Made by a program: the position numbers and the translations under genes. Below, piece after piece: positions 45,061-55,732 of a stretch of DNA of 64,000 nt (within the stretch, counting starts at the first letter, position 1; the number at the start of each line of letters is the position of its first letter). Below the pieces are notes generated by a model, which saw only the letters and a program-made list of their open reading frames with translations, was not told where the DNA came from and searched no databases. The stretch is from Theristus sp. LFF4_11 (taxonomy: Eukaryota > Nematoda > Chromadorea > Monhysterida > Xyalidae): the NCBI GenBank assembly GCA_030248135.1, contig JASANC010003287.1, positions 85,427-149,426 of the forward strand, read 5' to 3'.

Positions 45061-48000
45061 ATGGGCGTGTCGCAATTGAGCAAACTGCTGTTCGGTCCCG
45101 ACCTGTACCGAATGCACGGTGCCGCCAATTACCAGCCGACGTCGCCGGAGTCCATCGCGCGTTCCCTATTCAGCGTCGCGCGCTGCATCCAATGCGTCTG
45201 CACCTATTTGTCACCGTTTATACTCGTCAGTCTATATCGACGCGACTTCTTTCATAGGTTGGTTGTTCTCGTTTTTTTATTTACGACTGCGTTTTGCGCC
45301 CTTTTTTGGTGTGTGGGTGCTAGTTTCTTATCGCAACCAAAAAAACGCTTGCGTAGCTCTTCAAGTCGCAAACGGCCGTCCCCAGGTGTTGGCGCGCTCG
45401 GCATTCTCGCTGTTCAAGTGAACGCAAGTCAAAAACTGCATTCTTTGGCCAACGAAAGTCTTCGGGTGTGATTGCCAAAACCGAAAGGAAGTTCAAACCG
45501 AGCTAAGAAAGTGAAAATGAATACACAAACAAGCAGCTTTTGTTGTGGATCGGTCATCACACAAGCACAATGCAGCGAAACTAGTCTCAATCGGGCAAAG
45601 TTTTGATTAACAGTGTAAAGACCGTTATTTGAGCAATATCGACATTTACCGATTTATACTTTCATTTGAAGTAACCAGATTGATTTACGAACCACATAAA
45701 AGCAAGTTTAACACATATATAGCATTTTATATAGCATTTAATATGGCGTTTTATATAGCATAGACAACAATGGAGAGCTGTTGTAACACAGTCGCAAGTC
45801 GCAAGCGTATTTCTATTCATAGATCACATGATCACTTCGACATGACTAAACTTGAATGTTAGCAATTCCGGGTTAGTATGACTAAGATATCGCAAATAGC
45901 GACAGACAGAAACTTGATTTGAAATACGGGACAGTTGTTCTGCGTGTTTCATTGCAGCTATGAGCCCGCATATCGCCTGTCTCTGTACGTGGCCGCATTC
46001 TACGGCTGCTGTTTCACGGTGCGTGCCATCGGGCGAGTCTCCAATCCGCAGTATCGCGCGTTTCTTGCCGATTTACACCGTGCCACACAGTACGTGGCAC
46101 AGTTTTTACAGTCGAACTCTAAATTATTGCGAATCAGCTGATTGGCTGGTGGTCACCACGTGATGCATGTTTTCTGTGCAGGCATTGCTGTGAAGCGGAG
46201 TTTAGTTTGCATAGAAAGCATGCATACCGTAAACACCAACCAATCAGCCGATTCCCTATAATTTAGAGTTCGTCTGTAGTTTGTTGAACCTCTTTACACT
46301 TTGGTTGATTAAGCAGTGCTTCATAAGCGCAATAATGATGTTGTGCATCGTCGCGTTTTTCGTTCTTCAGTGTCGAGACGGCAACGCAGACGCGCAGGCA
46401 GCTGGTAACCAAGTATGACTTTGACATGCGGTCATGGCCGATTGACTACGTCTGGTCGGACGTGCTCAATGGGGAGCCGGTGCGAAAACGCATTTCGATG
46501 CCGCCAAGAGAGGACTACTGGTATCCGGAGGTGAGACACGGGCGAACACAACAACATGCGCTACTGTGACGTTGTACAATGCGCTGAAATTGGCCACCCG
46601 ACGCATAAAATACCGCATGTTGAGTATTGATTGCATTTGGATTGAGCATGTTGGATTCGTTGCTTTAGTGGTATGATTCAGCCAAAAAAGACTTATCGGG
46701 GTAAAAATGTTTCGTGTTTCATTCACAGTACAGTAAAAAGCTTATCCAAAAAAAGGATAAAAAGCCAGGTATGCGTTAACCTGGCGAAACCGCAAACAGC
46801 GAACTTCATGTATAGGTCTCTGACTATATTTTTGTTCCACTAGCAATGCCAGTTCGTTGAGCATATTTATAATTTCAGCCTTTTCAGCCCCGGGTTATTC
46901 ACGTTTCAGCGTGTTTGTTTTGTTTCAGAACGCGCTCGCTGCGAGCGTACTAGACGCGCTGTGCTACGGTTCGGCTCACTCGATCGGCGTTGCCATGATG
47001 TATCCCGGTTGCTCACGAATTCTCAATGCTCTGCTTTTCACGCCACTTCTCAACGGTACCTAGAGACCGTGTATGCACGTTTGTGTTTTTCTTTCGCTGG
47101 CGTTTATTTCTGCATTTCAGTTCATTTCAAGAAAAAATCGTTTTTATGAGCTGTTCGCTTTAAGAATGTTGATTTTTGTGGATCGTTTCCTGACAAAATC
47201 GTCGCGTTCAATCTGAAAGTGCCCCCCCCCAACGATCTTAGTTTTTGGTAAAAATGTGTGTCTATTGATCAGAACTTCTCATGCGTTTTTTTTCAGGTCG
47301 TCGCGTCCTGGTCGAAGAAAAGCACGGCCAACGGTATCGCCTGCAAACTCGCCTGAACGACACGGTGGACACAATGTTCGTTGACAGGAGAGGCGAAACG
47401 CCAAACGGTCATATTCTGGTGGTGACGTGCGAAGGAAACGCTGGTTACTATGAGGCTGGTTTTTGGCGTTTGGCTTGCTCAAGTTTACATCTGCACAGCT
47501 TTTTGTCTCTTGGGAAAAACAACAACTCTGAACGGGTGCACGAATTGGTTCGGTATTCTGTTGACTGCCCTGCTATTCCATCTGACATGTGCGATGGTAT
47601 GGTGGTTGTTGTTATTGTTCATTCCCACCAGTGCGAAAATGTGTCGCACCAGTTTAGCGTCAGCCAGGTACACGACTGTAGGTGGGCTGCAGAGTGGTTA
47701 CAAGAGGAGCACATCACTAATGAGGCCACCCGCTCTTCTGCATCTGATGTTGGCCAGGTCGAAATGCACAGGACCATCATGCAAATTGGTTGATTTCTAC
47801 CAGCGGCAGAACAGGAAGCCTCGCTGCTACGCTTGTGGAATGCAGCCCTCTGACAGTGTGGCGGTGTACCATGTTGTAGTGCGGCAGTGTTTCACAGGGC
47901 TCATCCCCATGGCTCACCACACCACACACCTTCGCGTTGTATCTCATTTCGAAAGCATCCATCATTCAGCACAACGATGATCTGATCGATTCAAGCAAAT

Positions 48001-49884
48001 CGTCCATTTTCACATTGCCGGTTTTTCGTTCTCCAGATCGGCAGCACGAACACACCATTGGAGGGCGGTTACTCGGTGCTCGGCTGGAATCACCCCGGCT
48101 TCGCAGGCAGCACCGGCGCTCCGTACCCGCACCGCGACGCCGCCGCCGTCGACGTTGTCATTCAGTTCGCGTTGGCGAAACTCGGCTTTGACGAGTCCCA
48201 CATGCTCGTTTATGCGTGGTCGGTTGCGAAAAACTGTCGGATCAGTATGGTTTAGTGATTGTACCGAGTTGGTTGATGAGCATGAATCAGAGGCACATCA
48301 GTCCGTTCAGTTGACCAGTCTTGACCATACGAAACGGTCTTTCACTTTGATTCCCTTTTTCCTCTACCGCTGTTTTTTTTATGTCGCGGTGACTCTGAAA
48401 CCCAACGGTACTTGCCGCCTGCGTATAAAACAACATTCAGGGGTAACTAACAATTCGCCCGCCGCCGCCCTGACTTTTTTCACGTTGTCAAAGCTGGTTT
48501 TTTCGAATTGAAGCGCATTCGAGTTCGGCAATTCCACAAAACACCTGAAATCATTATTGCTGGTTTTTGATTCAGGTCCATCGGTGGCTACACAGGCACC
48601 TGGGCAGCAATGAACTACCCAAATCTGGCCGGTATTGTGCTGGATGCGACGTTTGACGATGTGCTGCCACTGGCGAAGTTGTCAATGCCACTGGCACTCG
48701 AGCCGTTGGTCACCGCCTGTACACGCAGGTGCGCGAATGGCGGATTTTTCTTAAAATAAGCATCATATGTCGGCATGCATCGCATTTGCATTCCATTTGA
48801 ATCTTTGTCAAGCATTCAGCAAGTCAAATTCACGTCATTTGACAGGCCAAGTAGGTTGTTGGGCAAAAGACCTTGCGTTTGCAGACTTGGGCCATGTTTC
48901 TGCAGTTTCAGTGTCCTTCACGATTTCGACACAATTTCACCACCAAACCAAAAATGTGTTTGAAAAATTATCACATCTTCTCACACACGAAGTGCCACCG
49001 ATAAAGCTATTTTTATGGGTAAGAACTAAAAATCACACCATACCACCAAAATGGCTTCTCACCCACCAACTCAAGGCCGAGTAAGATGTCCGTGTATCTA
49101 ATCCATGGCATCCAAAACATTGCCCACCAAACAGTAGTCACCCTGATGGCGTGGTAGTGCGTTAGACTACATACAGTCTGTGCGTTCGTGGGATCGAGCC
49201 CCGCCGATGGGTGTATAGGCACTTAATGACAGAGAAAACTCGATGGGCGCCCTACTCGACGGCGGTCGTGGTTAGCCGTGTGGCTGAAAAACACCGCCTA
49301 AAATGCCGCCAACAACAACAACAAGTAGTCCGTGTGTTCGCAGACACCTCGACCTGCCTGTCAGCCGCCAACTACAGCGCTACGCCGGCGCGGTGCTGTT
49401 GATTCGTCGTAGCCGCGACGAGATCATCTGCACCGCGCGCGACACGGCCGCGCAACGCGTGCGCACCAATCGCGCCAATCAACTGTTGATCGAGCTGCTG
49501 CGGCATCGCTATCCGTCGTTGTTCAACGATCGACGTTTGATCGACGACGTGCTGGTCGGCGAGTGGCTGCACGCGGGCGTCGCCGACGACGAGCCGCCGG
49601 ACGAGCAGACGACCGAGCGACGTATGCAGCTGGCCAGGGCCGTGCTGCTCGGCGAGACGGATGCGCGCTGGTGTCGCGATGTGTTGGACGCACAGCAACG
49701 CGTCGACGAGCCGATCTACCCGAGCACTCTGGGCGAATCGACCGAGTTGACGTTCGCGCAACGACGCCTCCTGGTGCTGTACCTCGCCGACCGGTATATG
49801 GTCGACTTCGAGTCGCAGCACAACAATCCGCTGCCCGCGCGCCTACTGAACGTGCCGCGACAGCCGTGGGAGCGCGATCGTTGA
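45061..49884 (+). CDS. ABHD16A: ABHD16A, membrane alpha/beta-hydrolase (phosphatidylserine lipase)
   Basis: ER-membrane hydrolase that makes lysophosphatidylserine in animals. Eight exons: 45061-45257, 45958-46089, 46371-46530, 46929-47055, 47297-47458, 48037-48218, 48576-48728, 49344-49884; about 551 codons (human 558). Matches: LLFGPDLYRMHGAANYQP at the N-terminus; a hydrophobic stretch around YVAAFYGCCFTVRAIGR; NPQYRAFLADLHRA; YDFDMRSWPIDYVW; DTMFVDRRGE; CEGNAGYYEA; GWNHPGFAGSTG; the nucleophile Ser in YAWSIGGYTGTWAAMNYP; and charge-relay candidates Asp in RRSRDEII and His in ESQHNNPLPAR. The exon 5-6 junction does not fit: exon 5 ends in phase 1 while exon 6 must begin in phase 0. All other phases agree. 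Introns carry a MITE, a dispersed repeat and a SINE. AATAAA at 50266. Confidence 0.94.
46107..46278. mobile_element. MITE-C copy 6, in ABHD16A intron 2
   Basis: TACAGTCGAACTCTAAATTA to TAATTTAGAGTTCGTCTGTA with both CCAATCAG arms and the GCATTGCTGTG loop. It begins only ~18 bp after the exon 2 donor at 46090. Confidence 0.85.
47670..47940. repeat. Dispersed repeat in ABHD16A intron 5
   Basis: About 47720-47790 (GAGGCCACCCGCTCTTCTGC, then ATCTGATGTTGGCCAGGTCG) is repeated as reverse complement at 25984-26095 in an NGDN intron, and loosely at 43440-43480. No ORF of known type; probably an old transposon. Confidence 0.6.
49085..49305 (+). mobile_element. tRNA-derived SINE-like element
   Basis: GGCGTGGTAGTGCGTTAGAC resembles a tRNA A-box region, and 25-30 bases later GGGATCGAGCCCC resembles a B box. 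Together they look like a decayed tRNA head. A body GTATAGGCACTTAATGACAG and GAAAACTCGATGGGCGCC follows. A second copy, inverted, is at 42595-42716. It lies in the last ABHD16A intron. The head is too degenerate to be a working tRNA. Confidence 0.55.
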
Positions 49885-51363
49885 GCGGGCTGCGGTTATT
49901 TGCGTTCAATCGATGCTTTCTGTCGTGTTCTGGATGAGCGTCTGTGATTTTCCGACCGAAAATTGATGTAGTAATCTCGTCTTTTGTGCTTCTCTGTCGT
50001 GGTGTGATGTTTGGTGAACGTTTTTTCAATAATTCCACATGTCATTGTGCTATGAGTACTGCTCCAGATAGAAACAATTTAACGACTAATTCATCAATTT
50101 TAGCAAGATTTCTACTGAAAAGCATTGAGGTTACTCGTTTTTTCATGGCTCAGCGTAATTTTCGTGCATGATTAGTTGACTGATCTGAAATTGTCCTGTG
50201 CAAGTCTATGAGAGCCGAAATTTTGTGAATGTGCATTGTTGTCCTCTTGTTGCGTGTTTCACGCCAATAAAATAATTCTTGATCGCTGTTTTATTTTCAT
50301 TTCATCTATTTTCATCGCCCAGCGGTTCACCAAATCCGCTCCTATACCTGAATCGAATTGTAAGTTTCAATATTTTAATCTGTCAAACTCGCCCAGGTCA
50401 GCGAGTCGCCCGCTGCGATGCGCGCCAGCGATCGATAACAGTGCGATGAGGGTCGGCGTGGTGCGCGGCGCTGACGAAATGACGATTTTTTTCGAGATTT
50501 TCTGTTCAAATTAGAACAAATTTCACCCTGAACACCTTCCATTTTGCTGTGAACAAGCTCATTCGATCAATCCGATGACGTCCCATTCGTTGTGCGCATC
50601 TACATCGATGGCCACCACGAGTTCGTCGCTGTCGCATAAATCCCCTTATCAATCAGTGTCTTTCACAAACGCCACCACTGCTGCTGGTAAATGGCGACTC
50701 AACAGCACACCCGACCAGAGTCTCAGCGTGTTACTGAGTCCGGAAAATCGTCGATTCACTGTTCCGAGCGAAATCGAGCCAGTCACACAAACGATCAGTA
50801 GCGGCACTTTGAACGGACCAGTGAAACCGTCGAGTGTGAACAACAACGCGGACGAGACGGATGAGCTGATCTCGATCCATGTGGTCGGCCGGGACAGTGA
50901 TGGTGACGCATTGGAGGCGATCAACGCACGGGTAGAACGACCAAAGAGTGATGAGCACGGGCACACCTGCGACAGTCGACAGAGTCTCCTGCTGATCGAC
51001 AGTGACGACCAGCAGACCAGAGACAACACCGTGCGTTGCTTTGCGTTTGGAATGACGTTGAAGTTGTTGGTCGATGCAAGGAGAACAGCAGTTGCGCGAT
51101 CAACGTTGCTTGTGGCAAAAGTCGAGTTAATTTCGCTACGTTCGTTCGGACGTGACGTCCGTGTTACTTTGCAGGCGCACCTGCGCGATTCAGATAATGC
51201 ATCTGGAATAATAAGAGATAATAATAATAAGATCTGGAATCTGACGGCTGATGAAGCTGCACAGACACGCCAACCAAGCACAGTAGTTTGCAACCATAGT
51301 TGCACAATATTCGGTTGATTCAAAGTGGTCCAATGAGTTTCGCCACTTCAGTTTGACAGCAGC
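49885..51363. other. Spacer between ABHD16A and NAA60, with an unassigned open frame
   Basis: The left part is ABHD16A 3' UTR. From 50575 an unusually long + frame (to a possible donor at about 51030 after QQTRDNT) reads as a Ser/Thr/Asp-rich protein starting MTSHSLCASTSMATTS. The opposite strand is also open for ~220 codons. It could be a 5' exon of NAA60 or a separate gene end. I see no domain and no splice partner with confidence. Confidence 0.35.
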
Positions 51364-53913
51364 ATGTCGCTGTCGTATGAGAGCGAGTGCGTGCGAGCAC
51401 CGTCGCCCAGTGACGACGAACAAGAGGAGCGCATTGGACTGCGCTTCCTGTGCGCGGACGATTTGGACTCCGTGAAACGACTGTGCACCGATTTGTTCCC
51501 GATTGAGTCAGTTGTTTTTGGCGCAGTTGATGTTAGTTGATATGCGATGATGTTTGAGTGCTACGCGCTGATTGGTTGTTTGTGCTAGTGTTTGTTGTGG
51601 TCGGTAGAAACCCGTGCACTCACTGATTTGTATCACGCGGTAATGTCGCACACAACAAAGTGAACGGTGTGCAGACTAGAACTTTACCAATCGGTCCGTT
51701 TCTCTGTTGAATAACATTGCTATTCGTCGATTTTTTATTGTGTTCCGTGTCTCTCTCAGTGTCAAAACGTTTTTCGGAAGAATCTAATCAAAACGTTTGG
51801 GCTTTATGAGAGACTAAAGAAAAGAAAGCAGATCGCCGAGGGGGAAGCCTGCGCGAGCGCTCTGTATCGCTTTTTTCGTTCAGCGTTTCTCTGCGATGCG
51901 CCTGCTACAAAATACAGCCTATCTCGCTAATATATGCAACTAGTTGATTGGTTGGTTATCCAGAAGACCATGAAGAATAGATTGGAAAAGGAAAGAAAAA
52001 AATCTGCTCAGATATCCAAACTGCTGGTACACGGAGATCACATCGAATCGTGACTACTATTCGTTGGCAGCGGTCAGTTCACGGCATCAAGTGATCGGGC
52101 TGCTTGTGGCTGAAGAGCGAACGCTCAACCAGTGCAATGCGGAGGTTGGTTGCTTTTGCTAATTTGATTTTAGGAAAAAAGACATTTGTAATTCTAATAA
52201 AACCATAATGTTTCAAAGTTTCACATGAATCAAATTGTGTCGTCGACTACAGTCCATCTGGAAAATATATGCAACATGACGTAATGACCAACCAATCAGC
52301 GCTGAGAATTGCTCATGACCGAGCAATCAGCGCTGAGAATTGCTCATGACTAACCAATCAGCGCTGAGAATTGCTCTGACCAACCAATCAGCTAGTTGCA
52401 TATATTAGCGAGATAGACTGTAGTACAAGTGGAAACAACAGACAATCAGCTCCGTTGCATCGAGCGCATCAGTTGCCCAGGATTACTGTATATTTCGCAC
52501 CAGGACCGTGATATTCTGCCGAAATCGTTCGCGGCCAACACCCGCCTGTCGTACATTCTGAGTTTGGGCGTGGCACGCGGCTACCGACGGCGCGGCATCG
52601 CCAGCCGTCTACTGGACCACTATCTCGCTTATGTCACCAATCAGCACACGCCAACTGGCGGTCAGCATTTGTGGCCAGTTGTCGGGCTTTCTAGCACTCT
52701 TGTCATTTGTGATTGCTGTTTTTTTTCGCTGGTGGTCAGAGTGGTGAAAATCATGGTCAATCGTGAATTTAAATTTTTTACTGTGAAACCTCGGTAAGCT
52801 CGCTATTTTTTTTGTGACAGGCCAAGTGAAAGCGGTCTACCTGCATGTGCTGCACACGAACCAAGAGGCGATACGCTTCTATCAAAATCGCCATTTCCGC
52901 AGACACGCGAAAATCAGGTATGAATGACAATCAGGATTATTAAGGGCCTTAGTGGCTTGTTGTGGCAAACATTTGTTGTCAGTTGCCTTCAATATCTTGC
53001 TCTGCTGTTTGGTCAGTATTTTCGGTCCGCAATGACGTAAAAAAAGGGATCACAGGTGAAAAAAGAATCATAGGATAATTGTGGATTGCTCTGCTGATGA
53101 AGTTGTGGTCTGTCTGAAGACTGCGCTTTCGTTCGCTATGTGACCACAAACACGCGCGTGCTACATTTCACTGTGTGACACTGTGCAGTATTGTTTGCTA
53201 CAGTCGAACTCTAAATTGTAGGCAACCAGCTGATTGGTTGGTGATCACGTGCATGCATGCAGCATGCTTTCAGTGCAGGCATTGCTGTGGCGGCGGCGTC
53301 CGTCCTGCACAGACAGCATGCATCACGTGATCACCGACCAATCAGCTGATTGCCTAGAAAAGTTCGACTGTGGTGTGTTTGTTGGTCACCATAAAACACT
53401 AGCCGAACAAACACCACATGTCAATGAAAGAGTGCACCGCCTACAGACCATGACCAGTCAAGGTGTCCAATTCTTAGATCGGCCGCAGTCTGCGAACACC
53501 AGACTTACGAAACACCTCAGGAAAATAAGTAATGCTCACTCTTTTCCACTTCGGCCACTGGATTCCACACCTGAAGGTCGTTTCTGCGGGTATCTTATTG
53601 TTCTTATCATGGGTATCAACGATGAATTAGGCGTTTGAGCATTTCATTGTTCAACGTTCGCAGGCACTACTACATGATCGGCGACCGCCCGATGGACGGC
53701 TACTCGTACGTGCTGTACGTGAACGGCGGGCGCGCGCACTACTCGCTGTGCGACTGCGTCTCGTTGCTCGCAGCCAGCGTCGTGCATCCGTTCCGCCGAA
53801 TCGCCCGTTGTCTCTTTCCGCTGGTGCCGACACTGCTTGCGGCCGCGTTCGACGGCGACCCGATCAATTGCGCCAACGCGCACTTCATCCCGAGGCCGTA
53901 TCGCGCGCGTTGA
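51364..53913 (+). CDS. NAA60: N-alpha-acetyltransferase 60 (GNAT)
   Basis: NatF: acetylates N-termini of transmembrane proteins on the cytosolic face of the Golgi. Five exons: 51364-51506, 52012-52144, 52504-52660, 52821-52917, 53664-53913; 259 residues (human 242), phases all fit. The start follows human length: IGLRFLCADDLDSVKRLC aligns with the human opening. Seen: FPIEYPNCWYTEITSN; YSLAAV and VIGLLVAEERT; DRDILPKSFAANTRLSYILS; the acetyl-CoA loop GVARGYRRRGIASRLLDHYL; VKAVYLHVLHTNQEAIRFYQ; and YSYVLYVNGG. The C-terminal part keeps an amphipathic, hydrophobic/basic helix (VVHPFRRIARCLFPLVPTLL), the region that anchors human NAA60 to Golgi membranes. MITEs lie in introns 2 and 4. Confidence 0.96.
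51913..51960. mobile_element. MITE-B, truncated copy in NAA60 intron 1
   Basis: TACAGCCTATCTCGCTAATA then TGCAACTAGTTGATTGGTTG, the left arm only. The right arm is missing before the exon at 52012. Confidence 0.65.
52248..52424. mobile_element. MITE-B in NAA60 intron 2
   Basis: TACAGTCCATCTGGAAAATA to AGCGAGATAGACTGTA. The interior has three tandem copies of CCAATCAGCGCTGAGAATTG (one reads GCAATCAG), so this copy expanded internally. Ends ~80 bp before the acceptor of exon 3. Confidence 0.85.
53199..53371. mobile_element. MITE-C copy 7 in NAA60 intron 4
   Basis: TACAGTCGAACTCTAAATTG to CTAGAAAAGTTCGACTGT, with CCAATCAGCTGATT arms and GCATTGCTGTGG loop. Confidence 0.85.
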
Positions 53914-54126
53914 CGTCTCTGTTCGTTGCTGGTGTCTGTTATTCGGGCGCTGCGGCTCAATTCTTCTACTTTTTTATGCTCCACGCGGCCATTCGAATTC
54001 AGGTCATCCGAGCACCGCCGAGTTGCTGAAATGCGACTGGGTGTCGACTTGACAATTTTGAATTGCCCTGGCAAGCTTGCGCGTTAATTTTGTATCTACG
54101 TACGTGTATATATGACCTATTTTTTT

Positions 54127-54322
54127 AAACGTGTCCCACTGAAATGACGTCATGTGCCGCCAAAAATGCGTTTGCCGTTCACAGCAAACCAGACTTTCCG
54201 TTTAGCCGATTTAACAAATGGTGAATGTCGAACCAGTCACACCAAACTGACATTTTAGTGCCTGTACTTTGACAAACGGGCGTTTTTAGAGCAAATGACG
54301 TCATTTTAGTCCGGACACGTTT
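54127..54322. mobile_element. MITE with AAACGTGTCC ends
   Basis: AAACGTGTCCCACTGAAATG then ACGTCAT on the left; ATGACGTCATTTTAGTCCGG then ACACGTTT on the right. About 196 bp. The TGACGTCA palindrome in each arm is a perfect CRE-type site. Confidence 0.7.
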
Positions 54323-54943
54323 GAATATATTCACAATACTAATTTGCATTGAGTCACAGAACGAGCATAAAAGATAATAGTGAGCCAGTGGTATGATTGG
54401 ATTGTCGAAGTCAAACAAACGTTTGTGTGCAATCGAATTGCTTTCACTGAGGCCAGTTTTTGTGGACAGTTTTTTATTTAGTTCTGATATTTCATTCAGG
54501 GGTTCAGTGGTGTATGTAGCAGTGCTCGACTGCTAAACGTTTACAAAGCTGGCCACTGGATTGATGCAGCCAATCAGCGCACAGTATATCGTGACCATAA
54601 ACAGGTTCTGCCTTTTCTGACAGCGCGTATCAAATAAAAATTCACTAATCTCACCTGCAGTGTGTATGTGCACAATTATTGGGATTACTCGGAACAGCAG
54701 CTAACTTCTTGAATTTGTATGGAATTTTGCTCTTGTTGTATCAGTGCTTTATCACCATGATTTGTTTTGTTTTCGTTTTCGAACATTGTATCGTCTGGCG
54801 TATTATTGACTGTTATGTCTTGGTTAGTGTTGTATTTTTTGATACGCAACGTTAAAGCAACAGCATTTTTTGTTTAGATCTCTCATTTTATCTCTAATTA
54901 CGTTAGTATATACAACATTTAGTTTTCTTGGTGTTATCATAAC

Positions 54944-55128
54944 TAGTGTTGCCGCGGTAACCGAAAATGACGGTTACCGAACCGTACGAAAGATTTTTTG
55001 GATTTTGAACCGAATCGAAAACCGTACCGTGGCCTGACCTGAAAACCGAAACCGGACCGAAGTTTTTTGGCCATTTTTTTTTACCGAAACCGCCCGTGGC
55101 CCAAAAAACGTGAACCGAGGCAACACTA
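54944..55128. mobile_element. hAT-like MITE (TAGTGTTGCC ends)
   Basis: 185 bp bounded by TAGTGTTGCC and GGCAACACTA. The flanks ATCATAAC and ATCATATA look like an imperfect 8 bp target duplication, as hAT elements make. The interior is built from ACCGAAACCG-type repeats. Confidence 0.75.
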
Positions 55129-55732
55129 ATCATATAAACCCAGTCATTTGACCCAGTTACTCTGTTCCATTATCTCACGGTTGTGTTCGAGTTATTTGGC
55201 ACTGCGGTCAGTGTGATGATCAATGGAGACCTTGTGGTTTAAAAATTCTGTGTTACTGGCTGTGTGTGTATCTGGTCTGCGCTTTGGCAACTTCGATGTC
55301 TATTTTTGTTTATTTGAATACATTCATCCATTAATTCAGAACCCCTGCAGAAGTTTTTCCCGCATTTGTAAAAGTTGCATTATAAGCAAAGCGGATAATG
55401 GTTCTGTTTGATGAGCATTTTTGTGATCGTTATAATAAAGAGCAAATCTTTATTATCGTAATTTCAGTTACCCGATAACAGTCGCAGCACTTGTGTCATA
55501 GAAAAAAGGTTTACGAAATCGCTAATAATATCAAAACATTGCATATTGATGAGAAATTGCTCACGGGGTGATCAAACGGAGCATGTCATTTATACTCTTA
55601 TGGTTTTGGACTTGTCAGAAATCAGAATAAAACTACTTGCTAGAAATGGCTTGCTTAAAGCAAAAAACGCTTGCGTGGTTGAGTTGAGTCGATTTCAGTT
55701 TAGAATTCAGACAAGTCCAAAACGACCAAGCT

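Larger units (their letters stand above)
53914..55732. other. Spacer between convergent NAA60 and the receptor gene
   Basis: No coding frame found. It contains two MITEs (54127-54322 and 54944-55128) and must include both 3' UTRs. Confidence 0.6.

Noticed and set aside
49372..50038. Long minus-strand frames opposite the last ABHD16A exon
   Set aside because: Shadow frames created by G/C-rich third positions of the real exon; the + strand protein is clearly conserved.
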